Assembly: GCF_010015445.1 (NCBI RefSeq)
Contig: NC_053114.1
Span: 20,301,724 to 20,365,723 of the forward strand
DNA: 64,000 nucleotides
Direction of reading: 5' to 3'
Origin: Perca fluviatilis
Taxonomy: Eukaryota > Chordata > Actinopteri > Perciformes > Percidae
Each line of letters begins with the position of its first letter. The first letter of the stretch is position 1. Shown here in pieces: positions 1 to 10,355 of the stretch. The translations under genes were made by a program, and so were the position numbers. The notes beneath the pieces were generated by a model. That model saw only the letters and a program-made list of their open reading frames with translations, was not told where the DNA came from and did no database searches.

Positions 1-22
1 GATGAGGGAGCATTTCCGCTAA

Positions 23-351
23 GCCCTGACCCACACCGTGCCATCTCCGGAGTCACCAGAAGCCTCCTCCTCCTCCACCACCACCAGGAAGAGGTCATGC
101 AAGCCTGAGTCCTCCTCCAGTTCCAAGACAAAACCCCTGCCCCCTACCAGGAGTCAGGGACCTCAGGACATGGAGGAGGAGAGGGAGTTTATGGCGAGGC
201 TGCAAAATGTAAGTAAAACTCTAAGATATGTACTTTAAAAACTCAGTCTGTTACACCAGACCTCACTCTGTGTTTTGCGTTTGTGTTTCCTCAACAGACA
301 CCAGAGAAGGCCCGAGAAGTCTCGCGAACACGCCAGTGTGCTTCAACCTAA
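23..351 (+). CDS. 3' end (last two exons) of an unidentified gene
   Basis: An open frame from base 23 (in-frame TAA at 20-22) to 208 ends at an exact splice donor (GTAAGT, 209-214). A pyrimidine-rich acceptor ends at 297 (TTTCCTCAACAG). Joining 208 to 298 keeps the frame (phase 0) and gives 17 more codons to TAA at 349-351. The encoded tail is a low-complexity Ser/Pro/Lys-rich linker (residues from about 5 to 35, a poly-Ser run and KTKPLPP) followed by a charged stretch DMEEEREFMARLQ. The start of the gene lies outside the window, or upstream of base 20 in another exon (an AG at 21-22 could be an acceptor). The composition resembles the linker of MADF/Myb-type DNA-binding proteins, often of Harbinger origin in fish, but no domain is present to prove this, so I do not name it. 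It could also be a transposon gene. Confidence 0.4.
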
Positions 352-466
352 CTTGTGTGGTGGGAAACGTCTTCAGCCACACGGGAATCACCGGAAAATA
401 AGTTTTGTTTTTAATACTTTGCTTTTGTATGAGCTGGATTATACAGTACATCTACCAAACATTATG

Positions 467-472
467 AATAAA
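467..472 (+). promoter_or_regulatory. poly(A) signal AATAAA
   Basis: AATAAA lies 116 bases after the TAA that closes the spliced frame ending at 351, a normal distance for a short 3' UTR. It supports the reading of 23-351 as a real gene end. Confidence 0.4.
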
Positions 473-889
473 ACAACATGGATATTCCATTACTATGGGT
501 TCTTACCGACATTTCAGGACCATTTATGACGGGTCGGGATATTGCCATCCTTGTGTAACCCAGACTAAAAGGTACACAGGCACAGATTCACAAGGGAGTG
601 GAGGGGGGCATTTTATAGCATTTTGATAAGATGCATAGTGATATTAATCAAATACAGTAATGCACAATGCAAAATCTATGGTTTCTATGGGAGAAAAACA
701 AACATTATGTACATTAGCCATGCCCTACAGGAATTGGGATTTTGTACGTTGATACATTTTGAAACCACTGCACCACTTCAATAAATGATACATGATGTAT
801 GTTCTAATGTCTAAGTTTTACATAAATTAAATAATTTGCACATATATCTATGTGTATGTTGTCAGTCATTGTACATTTAGGTTGAAACT

Positions 890-1004
890 GAGTGATGCTT
901 GACATTGAAATTATATCAAAATATGTCAATACAATTTCGACGTAATTTTGACGTCAATGTTTGATGTCATATTGATGTTAAATTGACATCAAATGCCCAC
1001 TGGG
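890..1004. mobile_element. Remnant of a DNA transposon end (GACGTCAA-type repeat)
   Basis: Repeated short motifs (TTTTGACGTCAATG, TTGATGTCATATTGATG, TTGACATCAAATG) end in TGCCCACTGGGA. Runs of GACGTCA/TTGATGTC leading into CCCACTGGG are a familiar end of a dispersed DNA transposon in teleosts. The partner end was not found nearby, so this is a fragment. The DNA from 473 to 890 shows no gene and no clear repeat. Confidence 0.4.
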
Positions 1005-1055
1005 AAGTATATATATATAATGTTTTTTCTGAAATTTGGCATACTGGTATAGTAA

Positions 1056-1533
1056 CCCAAGTTAGGTTATTTTTGACCCAACTCCTGGGTCAAAGAGCCA
1101 GCGAAGAGCCCGGATCTCAATCCCATTGAGCACATCTGGGACCTGTTGGATCGGAGGGTAAGGGCGAGAACCATGCCCCCAAGAAATGTCTGGGAACTTG
1201 CAGGTGCCTTGGTGGAAAAGTGGAGTAACATCTTGCAGTAAGAACTGGCAAACCTGGTGCAGTCCATGAGGAGGAGATGCACTGCAGTATACACTAAAAA
1301 CTCCTGGGTCAAAAATAACCCATAATGGGTTAAAACTCCTGGGTTAAAAAGGGACCAACTAATTTCTGGGTTATTTCAACCCAGAAAATTGGGTTGTTCT
1401 TTTGACCCAGAAGTTGGGTTATTTTAACCAAAGATTTGGGTCAGGTATTTAACCCAGAAGTTGGGTTATATTAACTACACTGTTGGGTTATTTTAACCCA
1501 AGATTTGGGTCAAATATTTAACCCAGAAGTTGG
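1056..1533. repeat. AACCCA/TGGGTT palindromic repeat block
   Basis: From 1290 to 1533 the sequence is built from alternating AACCCAGAA and TTGGGTTATTTTAACC motifs, which can fold on themselves. A few copies also occur at 1056-1092 before the Tc1 fragment. The block interrupts the Tc1-like remnant, so it looks like an insertion or local expansion within that element. Confidence 0.6.
1098..1289 (+). pseudogene. Tc1-like transposase, C-terminal fragment
   Basis: Translation in one frame gives PAKSPDLNPIEHIWDLLDRR and then VEKWSNI, the hallmark C-terminal DDE segment of Tc1/mariner transposases, where the E of NPIEH is the third catalytic acid. A stop (TAA, 1239-1241) interrupts the frame, after which the family tail continues (LVQSMRRRC). 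The rest of the 340-residue protein is absent. It is dead. The 3' end of the same element is seen at about 1620-1814. Confidence 0.8.
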
Positions 1534-1814
1534 TGGCATTATCATGCTGGAGGGTCGTGTCAGGATGAACCTGCAGGAAGGGTGCCACATGAGGGAGGAG
1601 GATGTCTTCCCTGTAACGTTCTGCAACTTTGGATTTTGACCATCTTTTGTTCAGGGACACATTTTTCCATTTCTGTTAGTCACATGTCTGTGAAAAGTTC
1701 AGTTTAGTTCTTAGTAGTTGAATTTTGCTATGTTCATACAAAGTTTTCGCATGTTAAGTTGGCTGAAAATAAAAGCAGTTGAAAATGAGGATGTTTCTTT
1801 TTTTGCTGAGTATA
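1534..1814 (+). mobile_element. Tc1-like element, 3' end and rearranged piece
   Basis: The stretch 1640-1814 (CATGTTAAGTTGGCTGAAAA, then CTTTTTTTGCTGAGTATA) matches the remembered 3' end of a Tc1-like family that follows the NPIEH-type transposase seen at 1098-1289. The piece 1534-1620 (ATGCTGGAGGGTC, GAGGAGGATGTCTTCCCTG) appears to come from the middle of a Tc1 gene in the opposite orientation, so the copy is rearranged. No intact terminal repeats or reading frame remain. Confidence 0.6.
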
Positions 1815-1834
1815 GTTATTGCACATGGTCCTAG

Positions 1835-2470
1835 CCTGGGGAAAACCCTGATGAACTTCCGGCAAATTTGAGATTTGCTCTGCAAGTCAGTCTGGCCAAG
1901 AGCCCATTCGAGCCAATTTCAAATTTTTCCAAATCGAGGCAACAATCACAAGCGCTGAGGCGGGCTTTACACGATGACGATAGCGCAGCGAGGCAGCCAG
2001 CTTTTTGTTTACATTCAACATGACGGCCACCAAAGCGCAGCAACACGTTGATGCCGGCGTCGCTGCTACTTCACCCGGATCGTTGGTCTGATTGGTTGAA
2101 GGACTATCCAATTGCGCCCAGAGGCATTTGAGCGGCGTCCGTTGGTGAAATGGGCCGTGAATGAAGCTTGCCCAGACCCACTCTCAGTTACAACTGACAA
2201 AGTGTGAGTGTGTGTGTTCAGTGTGGTGATGGCTCGTGGAAAGAAGCTGTTCCTGAGTCTAATTGTCCTGGTCCTGATTGACCTGTAGCGCCTGCCAGAG
2301 GGCAGCAGGTCAAACAGGGGGTAGGCAGGATGGGAGCAGTCTTTGATGATTGCCTTAGCTCTGCTGAGGCAGCGGGATGAATGGATGTTCCTTCAAGGAG
2401 GGGAGGGGACAGCCGATGGGATGCCCATTACCAGAGCAGTCATTCAGCTGAAGGCCTTGGAAATATTTAC
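1835..2470. repeat. Composite of dispersed teleost repeats, LINE-tail-like
   Basis: The segment 2200-2390 (GGCTCGTGGAAAGAAGCTG, CTGATTGACCTGTAGCGCC, CCAGAGGGCAGCAGGTCAAA) is recognised as a common dispersed fish repeat, probably from a non-LTR retroelement. The segment 1850-2160 has the look of another repeat but I cannot name it. Small open frames here on the minus strand are not supported as genes. Confidence 0.4.
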
Positions 2471-2670
2471 CGTTCGTTTAAATGTGACACTTTCATCTAA
2501 AAAGATATTGAAAATATAATTTTGTTTAAAATAGGTTAAAAACAGCCTACCTTGTTTAATTAAATGTGTTTTTATTACAATTATTTTGAAATAAAATTAT
2601 TTTAAAAAAATATTTTTCCAAAAATGAGTCTTGAAAGAGGGGGAGGTCGTCTTATAATAAGGGTCGTCTT

Positions 2671-2675
2671 TTTTT

Positions 2676-2710
<35 letters not shown>

Positions 2711-2712
2711 TT

Positions 2713-2796
<84 letters not shown>
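2671..2796. repeat. (TTTA)n followed by (GATA)n microsatellite
   Basis: About ten TTTA units (2671-2712) run directly into about 21 perfect GATA units (2713-2796). The junction of two tetranucleotides is typical of expansion from a retroelement tail. The DNA from 2470 to 2670 is AT-rich without a gene, and 2797-3349 shows no recognisable feature. Confidence 0.95.
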
Positions 2797-2797
<1 letters not shown>

Positions 2798-3349
2798 CGT
2801 TACTGATGAATTTGTGGGTTAGCCAAGAGTTGTTAACCGTGGTCAAAACAATCATATTAAAAATAACTGAGCGTGTTGAACGATGTTGTAATCTTATGTT
2901 ACCCACCAAGAATTAGCTAACGTTATAGACCAAGCATTAGCTACTTGTCAACCAGCACCTTTATAGTAGGCTAACCTTAAGCTGGATCAATCGATATTGA
3001 AATCAATCAATAAAGAGGGTCGCACGTAATCAATGACAAAACAATGCCATGTGGCAGAAAAAAAAAAGGTGTATTACGTTTAATGAGTATAACTCTGCCT
3101 TGTATTTTAGAGATGTGTGTCTCAGGAGGGAGGGAGGGAGTTTAGAATACAGAATTACTGGATTGGCTGCGTTTGTAATGAACACTACAGACTGGGAACA
3201 GAATTAATTCAGTGACTGGTCACATCATTTCTCCTCATAGAATCTCCAGGTTTTATCCCCTCGGAACATCACAAATGGAAAGTTTAGCTGTGGAATTTTG
3301 GAAACATTCCAATTTTGATTTACTATGGTTAGTGGGCTATACAATTAAC

Positions 3350-3821
3350 TAGGGCTGCAGCTATCGATTCTTTTTGTAATCGATTAATCTAGCACTTTAT
3401 CGATCGATTAATCGGATAATTTTTTTTGCGTTTTTAAAACAACCCAAACTAGGGAAAAAAAGCAACATTTTCGGAAAAAAGCAACATTTGTATTGCCTAC
3501 ATTGCTTACAATATCATCTCTCAAGAAACTAAACATATTAAGTGCATTTAAGTGCCATATTACATTGTTTTTAAAGAGAATTTTTTTTCAAATGATATCA
3601 ACCTCAAACTAAGGCAGACATTAAATATACACAAACATTACATTAAGTTGTGCAACTTAACTTTCAGAACTACAAGTTTCAACCAGAGACTGATCTGTAT
3701 ATACAGTAGGCCTATATGTAAATATTAGTTATACTCAACCTATTTTCATTTATATATTTGATTATAATGTCACACAACTCTGTTACACTTATGCTATTAG
3801 GTCGTTGATCAGCTGTTGATC

Positions 3822-3880
<59 letters not shown>

Positions 3881-4450
3881 AAGAAAGAAAGAAAGAGATG
3901 CGCGCAACAATCAGCTGTTTTTCCGAAGGGATAGTCAACGTGTCAGCTCTTTAGATCAGATCGTGGTCACCACTACGTATATTCTTGTCTTTGATTTTGG
4001 TAGTCGTTGTGTTTGGTGTAGTTTCATCGTCCATACGACTCTGATTCACTTTTGTTGGGTCTGCTTCGTGGAATGGAGGTTTAAGTTAGACTCCATGTTT
4101 TCTGTTGAGATGCTAAAGCACTGACGTCGTGCTATTATCGTGGTAAGCTAGTGTGATTTTGCAGTAGACACACGGTACAGAGTTTTAGTTTAAAACTTTG
4201 GACACTTTCTGTCGTTTTCTCCAGCCTGTCTCTTCTCTTAGCCCCTCGCTATTTACGCTCTGGCATGTGTCGCCAGCGGCAGACTGAGCCGCGTCTGTGC
4301 GACAGTAATAATGATCCGTGCGGAAACATCGTCCGTCAGCGATACAACGTTGGTAACATTTATTTAACGAAGCTTCGAGGCAGTCATTTTGCATCGAGGA
4401 TTTTTTGTAATCGAATTATTCAAGTTATTCAAGGAATCGTTTCAACCCTA
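3350..4450. mobile_element. Non-autonomous hAT element, 1101 bp, with perfect 8-bp target duplication
   Basis: Both sides are flanked by the identical 8-mer CAATTAAC (3342-3349 and 4451-4458), the duplication size of hAT transposons. The ends are TAGGGCTGCAGCTATCG on the left and, reverse-complemented, TAGGGTTGAAACGATTCC on the right: typical imperfect hAT termini, each followed by ATCGATT-rich subterminal sequence. No transposase is inside. The interior has a (GA)n/(GAAA)n tract (3826-3896) and a more GC-rich 4190-4360. The two ends resemble two different hAT subfamilies, which may mean a chimeric element. Confidence 0.85.
3823..3896. repeat. (GA)n then (GAAA)n microsatellite
   Basis: About 26 GA units followed by five GAAA units, inside the hAT element at 3350-4450. 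An apparent reading frame through it (poly Arg-Glu) is an artefact. Confidence 0.95.
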
Positions 4451-4675
4451 CAATTAACACACATAGGTTAATAATAGCAATGGGTTATGTATTATTATGT
4501 ATGTAGTAGCCTATGCTGATTACTGCACTCATTGATGAATATAGGGAGGACATTCTTTAAATCAGGTTGTTTTAACCAAGATTATGCTGAAAGATGTGTT
4601 TTTTCCAACTACATTTAAGTTCCCTGTTATAGACTAACAGTATTATAACAAGCAATATTAAACATATCCAGTTTA

Positions 4676-4747
4676 TTCCCATTAATTCCCGTTAATTCCC
4701 ATGGAAAGTTTCCAACTTTGAAAATTCCCGGAATTTTGCAACCCTAT
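4676..4747. mobile_element. hAT-like terminal fragment (GGAATTTTGCAACCCTA)
   Basis: Repeated AATTCCC/TTCCCATGGAAAGTTTCC motifs end in TTTTGCAACCCTA, the style of a hAT right terminus. The related left end was not located; it may be degraded upstream of 3350. The DNA 4748-5589 is AT-rich with no gene seen. Confidence 0.4.
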
Positions 4748-5589
4748 TAGCACTACAGTTATTTCATGTTGTTATTTTAAGATTACTGTATCTTGACAAT
4801 ATAATCACATTTATATGTACGCAACTTGGATTGAAATGACATTTGTATGGACTGCATACAAAATCTCACTTGATATCGTTTTGTGTTCTGGGAGTAGTAC
4901 TTTTACTTTTGTTTGCCTCATTGCACACCATGATGAAAATGCTTCCTACTCCACCTGCTCATTAATCAGGAAAGCAGTGCAGATGGCGTTCTTTGACAGA
5001 GAAGAAAACATGGAGGGAGATCAACTTTTTGCAGCTAATTAATCCTTCGATTCTTTGAATGGAATTGCAAACCACATAAATTAGCCTAAAAGTAGAGAAA
5101 AAAAAAGTTGAGTTGTGTGCATGTCTCCTTTTTCAGTTTATAAATGTGTTTTGCTTGAATCTTTAATGTGTCACATACTTATCCTCTTTCCCAGAAATGG
5201 TAATTCTATGATTTACTTTCCAGGAGATATTTACTGTTTCCAGGTTTATGTTGATGTTCGGCTTTTCTACTGCAGTGTAACAAACTAACACCACATGGCA
5301 GAAGAGAAGTTAAGCTGTTGAAGTATAGAAAGCCCAAACACACCATTATATTAAAATAACTATCTTTACTGTATAAAAAAATATAATTCCCATGACAAAC
5401 TAACAGTAAAGCGGGGGTTCTCAACCTACAGTACATGCTCTTTGAGACCTCTCAAACTACTAACAGGTTGCTCATCAGAAGATGCCTTGGGTGGAAAACA
5501 ATATTCAACAGCTAGCTGAGCAAAACTGAGCAATCAAAACTACTGCAATCAAAGCAGTGATTTACTGGCTGGTAAATGGCAGTATACAT

Positions 5590-6995
5590 TAGGGCTGGGA
5601 CGATATGCTTTTGTCCTGATTCGATTCTTTCACTATACATGGGTGACGATTCAACTTGTATTGCGATTTTCATTTATTGCGATTCTATAGTATTGAGTAT
5701 TGCAAGTTTCTTTTCCTTCTCAGTTTTTCCCACACAGACTATTGTGTGGCGGTCCGCCTCACTATCAACACCGGCCGCCGCACGTTGCATTTCGTTACTA
5801 ATATTTTTTTTTGAAACGCCATTTAAAACACGTTCTTCTGCATTTCCTTACCCTGCTCTCCTCCGTCTCTCTGTCACTTGTGCACACACGCACACACACA
5901 GCTCCTCCCACCGTGCGGCGTTGGTTTTTTTAAGCCCCCAAACGTCACCTTACAGGCACCGCGGCAATTGTTATGTTTAAGGTTACGGTGAGGGTTAGTG
6001 CCTGTAAAGCCCGAGACACACTAAGGCGATAATCGGCCGTTGGACAGTCTGGCGAGGTCAGTGACTCAAGTCTCTTCGGTGTGTCCCGTGCTGTCATCCG
6101 TCTGAGGGGCTGTCGGCCTTCATTTTGGCCGACCTGACACGTTCAGTCGGAGGCAGGGCAGTCGGGACTCACCCGGAAATGGCGAGCGGAATTAGCCTGA
6201 CTAGAGTCTCTCAAAATCTGACGACGTTGGAGGCTTAAAACACAATCGATCCCACTGTGCACTCAGCGTCTGTCTCCATCAAGGAGAGAAGACGCCTGGC
6301 GAAATTCACAAGTTGACGAAAGGTTGGTATCTAGCTCGTGAACACCTTTAATTCAATTCAATTCAATTTTATTTATAGTATCAAATCATAACATAAGTTA
6401 TCTCGAGACACTTTACAGAATCACACATTAGAAAGTGTTATAAAAATATTTTAGATTCTGAATAAAATGTTGTCAGTGTGTTAACGTTGGAGTCCCGACC
6501 CGACAAGCGATTGCGCCTGCTTTAGAAAGTTAACTAGTCGCAAGTTTGCAGTAAAATGCAGTTGGGTTGTCGAGGTCAAAACACTATATGTAGCAGCTGT
6601 GAATCAAATAAAGGTATTATAAATAATGTTATGTCATTTTTTACTCTTACACGGAATGTTTGCCGCTTCAATCCAGATGAGTAGCCTATTGAAAAGTATT
6701 TTCTGCGACTGAAAAAGGCCCGTGTTGAGGATGAACCGGATGTATCAGTCTGAAACAGAGCTGAACAGCCCGACCAGTGGAATTAGTTATGTTATTAATT
6801 TGTTTTACAGTATTTTCAGGCTTCAACCAGTGAAAGACAGGGGAGAGAAAGAGATAGATTCGTTAGGCATTGAAGTAGGAGATGAGGACAGCATCCTCTC
6901 TCTAATTATTGGTAAAAAAAAAAAAATTTAAAATATTGATTCTGGGGAAAAGAAACAATTTAAAAAATCTTCGCACAAAAAAAAATGAATGGCAA
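5590..6995. mobile_element. Decayed hAT-like element with nested repeats
   Basis: It begins TAGGGCTGGGACGATATG, a recognised hAT left end, and GATTCTGGGGAAAAG at 6940-6954 with the following AT-rich run resembles the right subterminal region of the same family. The final terminus and target duplication are lost. Inside lie a GC-rich dispersed repeat (about 5995-6320, containing GCCCGAGACACACTAAGGC) and a short copy of the fish LINE-tail repeat (6352-6420). The open frame at 5576-5980 simply crosses the left end and has no protein similarity that I recognise. Confidence 0.5.
6352..6420 (-). repeat. Short copy of LINE-tail repeat (AATTCAATTCAATTTTATTT)
   Basis: It has the same start as the longer copy at 19773-20180: a pentanucleotide tail, then TTTATTTATAGTATCAAATC and GTTATCTCGAGACACTTTAC. 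The tail at the low-coordinate side means the element lies on the minus strand. Confidence 0.6.
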
Positions 6996-7094
6996 TTCAA
7001 TGGGTTTCCAAACCCTTTGTTGAACAGAGAGCACCATCTAGTGAGCTCAGAAAGTAACGACACTGGTTCGCGAAGCTTCATTTGACCATCACTA

Positions 7095-7270
7095 TGGTCT
7101 GGCTTGTTTGCATTTCTTTAGACCAATCACAACCATCCTGGGTGGCGCTAAGCCCAGATAGCAGAGATAGTGAGAAAGGAGGGACGTCAGGTCAGTGATG
7201 TCAGGCTTTAACCCAGCAATGTACATCCGTTGAGCCAGGCTACTGTCTGCATGGTCTGGGGCACTGTTTG
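7095..7270. repeat. Fragment of a dispersed palindromic fish repeat
   Basis: CATTTCTTTAGACCAATCAC and GGTGGCGCTAAGCCC match internal parts of copies at 21030-21431 (reverse orientation) and 62648-62890. It is a degenerate partial copy. No gene is seen from 7270 to 7775. Confidence 0.4.
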
Positions 7271-7775
7271 GGGGCACAAGCTCTATCACTTCATTTTGCA
7301 CTTAAATAGCTAAATTAAGATGGCAAAATGCATGAAAGCAAATAAAAGTGTAGACAACCACGCTAAACCATTCAAAAAACAAAACAAATGAATATATAAT
7401 TAAACAACGGTATTACCGAAATTAAACTTAAGGCCAATGTTTACAACGAGTGGATGACCCCATTGGGTCTCCCTTAATGAGCTGAGCTGTTGGAACATAT
7501 AAAGACAGTCTTGAAGTCAGAGTGAGCCACCACAGACTATTCCACATCTCAAGATCTCCGCTAGTACAACCAAAAGACCAGTCCCGCCAAGAGAGGACAT
7601 TAAGTGGAGTACTGTATGGCATTACATGCAACAGCTGACAGGAACACTACAATGGTGAAATGGCAAGGACTCTGGACAAGAGACTGAATGAACACCAGAA
7701 GCAGACAACATCAGCTGTCTGTGAACACTAGATTAAAACTGGTCACAGCATTAACTCGGGAGGGCTCAGTCATCA

Positions 7776-7850
7776 AGGGCTGGACGATATCATGACCTAA
7801 AATCAAAAATCACGATTAACTGTGATCAGTACCCGGCTCCCAGTCACCTA
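7776..7850. mobile_element. hAT-like left-end fragment
   Basis: AAGGGCTGGACGATATCATG followed by ATCACGATTAACTGTG resembles the left end of a hAT family. Only the end is present. Confidence 0.4.
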
Positions 7851-9081
7851 TTTTTGGCTAAACTTACTTCGGTGTCGTCATTATATTATTAACAGGATTA
7901 AAAAAATAACCGACATAAGACAATTAAGATGGTTAGACGTTCTGAATTATGAAAATTTTTTGGAGGAGATTTCCATGTCATATATAACAAATTATTAAAT
8001 TCATGGGGAGATCTAATGTGGAGGTTGGACGCTTATACAACAACTAATGGGGTTACAGTAGTCTTCACCTAGTCTTTTATGTACTATTAAAGGGATGATA
8101 GAATGCAAAACCGATTTTACCTTGTCATAGTTGAATAAGGACAGTTCGGTGGGTAAATAGGACATACATAGAAGCCACTGAAAACGGGCGAATCTCAACA
8201 AAGCTGGAAGCTTATGTAAGCATCCCAAGACCTGTACCTTTGTCACGCCCATGGGTGTATTAAGAGAACTGTCACGCCCCAAGATTTACATAAGCTACAC
8301 AACTGACCTGAGATCAGGTAGTCTTCTGAATTTAGGTCGCGCAGATCTTTGCTATTCCATTACAAAATTCACTTCTGAGACTTTTTTATGCGAGAAATCA
8401 ACTATGTAGAGGTCAAATATGGGCCGTTTTAGGAAAATTGATGTCTAATTGCAAATTTTGTCCGACTGTGTGTCGGAGTTCAGCAGCCGGTGCTGCCTGG
8501 GTTGCTGCCTCGCTGCCTGGCCTGCCTTCCTTCACAGACCCCGGCCTGCTGTGAGCTCGATTGAGCTCCATCACGGCTAGCAGCCCACGGCACTTCATAC
8601 CCGCGCAAAGTCACCGTTTTGTGGGTTAATGGACTACCAAACGCCGCTGACTGGACAGAGCTCCAGGGCCTGCAGCTCCCCTCTTCCTGCTAAATCCTGG
8701 TGTGTGAGAGTGAGAGCGCGGTCAGCGAGCTTGTTACGCCAGCAATCTCTTACCACAGGCTCCAGTTAATCTTATAATGTGTGTAATTATAATGTGTTGA
8801 GTTATTTAAACAAAAGATCGGTGAAATAAACTCCTTTTGTCCGCGAGTGTCATTGATAGAGCCTGCGGCTGGATGTAGCTCTATCAATGAGAGCTAGCTA
8901 GCCTCCTCTTAGAATTCCTCTGAAATTCACAAAAATTTATAAAATTGAAATCGGACACCATTGTTAGCTTTATAAGACCTTGGGGTAGAGGTTATACAAG
9001 TGGCGTGACGAAATTCAAACTGTAAATATACTCGAATTACGCCGAAAATGAAGCTAACTATCCGTGATTTGTAGCTACACA

Positions 9082-10355
9082 TAGGGCTGGGCGATATATC
9101 GATATAAACAAATATATCGATATATTTTTAAATGAGATATGGAATTAGACCATATCGCATATATCGATATAGTTCAAATGTGATCCTTGCTCCCATAGAT
9201 ATGTCGCCGTGAGGTTCTAAACATACGTCAAAACCCGCGCCATCTTGGAACAGGGGTCCGGCGCATTCAGATCAACGCTAAAGATGCCGGACTTTTGTAC
9301 TGCTTAATTATGTTCGATAGAGGAAATGAAAAGAACAAACCGCAATGGATAACATTTAACAGGTGACAATGTGTTTTATGATTATATATGCCGCCTCCGA
9401 CCAGCAATCTGAGCTCCGGGCGGCAGCGGGAGGCGGAGAGCCCGTGGCCGCGCCGCGCTGCGCCTCTCTCCCCGGGCAAAAACACAGCTTCCCGCTGCCG
9501 GCGCTCGGTCCCCGCTGATCCAGATCGGACCAGCCAAAGACAGAGTGGTGATCGGTAGGATTTTACACGTAGTCCAGGACGAACTGTATGTCGATATCGG
9601 GCGGAAAGTTCCACTAAGTTTGCCGGCGGCAGGCGGACTGAAAGAAGCTACAGCGGGGCAGCGACATCGCGCGGCTGCAGGATCTGGAGCTCAGTGCCCG
9701 TTAAAATTACATGTAACGCATAAATACATACAGAAATAAATAGTGGAGGAATGAGCCTGGACATTTCAGTCTGTTTAAACTTCACCTTGAAGCAGAAACT
9801 CTTAGTTCAGAAGGGTGAAGTTTCCGTTTGACTCAGATCTGTGAACCGATCATAATAAATATTCTTTGTATTAACACATTAATTAGTTTCTTTGTTTTGT
9901 AGTCGATAGTTCATCTTTTAGTTTACTTAAGTGGAAGCAGTATCAAGTGGAAGAATGGGACTATAACCTAGGCTTACAGGCATGAGGCATTACATTTTGA
10001 ACAAAGTAGATTATATTAATATCAAAAGCTTAATTGACCTTTGGAACGAATCACAAATAGCCTATGGAGCTTTGATTTCAAAAAGTTACTCCTGTTATAC
10101 AGTATTTAGGTTTACATTTTATTGTTATTTGAACAGCTGAGCATTTAATCATGAACCAGGTGAAGAAACCGGTTTATTATTTATTTGATTTTGCAACTGT
10201 TTCTATGAAACTACCTTGTGACAGTCATATTTGATTTGGGCTTTGACTGAACATTTGCTCTCAATTCGCGGAAAAAAACGGGATATATACGTATATATTG
10301 CATTATGTCGCCATAACGATAAATTGATCGATATTCCGTTCTGCTTTCGCCAGCC
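9082..10355. mobile_element. hAT-like element (about 1.27 kb) carrying a captured host gene fragment
   Basis: It begins TAGGGCTGGGCGATATATCG, a well-known hAT end with repeated ATATCGATAT. The right side has GATAAATTGATCGATATTCC and stops at TCGCCAGCC. The flanking 8-mers GCTACACA (9074-9081) and GCTACATA (10356-10363) match at 7 of 8 positions, as an aged hAT target duplication would. The right terminus lacks the last bases of the expected TAG. The middle (9400-9710) is sharply more GC-rich than the rest and holds the MRPS28 fragment. No transposase is present. Confidence 0.6.
9486..9702 (+). pseudogene. mrps28: Mitochondrial ribosomal protein S28 (bS1m) gene fragment
   Basis: From 9506 one frame reads [19 protein letters not shown], then [13 protein letters not shown]. 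This is the core of MRPS28, a small-subunit mitoribosome protein of the S1-like OB fold family (motifs GPAKDKxVIGRI and NDLYxDFG in the vertebrate protein). One extra base near 9602 shifts the frame. In the new frame come GKFH, a stop, VCRRQAD, another stop, [20 protein letters not shown], matching the family's GGKFHCVCRRP and RLRLLDLELTSRF. Similarity ends at about 9702, just before the family's FLGATTDTT segment. About 65 of some 187 codons remain, with one frameshift and two stops, so it is dead. The sharp ends, at positions compatible with exon borders (CACAG before, CCCGTTAAA after), suggest genomic capture rather than a full processed copy. It sits inside the hAT-like element. Confidence 0.8.

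Noticed and set aside
5576..5980. 134-codon frame on the plus strand
   Set aside because: It starts just before a hAT left end and covers its AT-rich terminal part; no protein motif.
9267..9614. 115-codon frame on the minus strand over the MRPS28 fragment
   Set aside because: It is the antisense shadow of the GC-rich MRPS28 piece.
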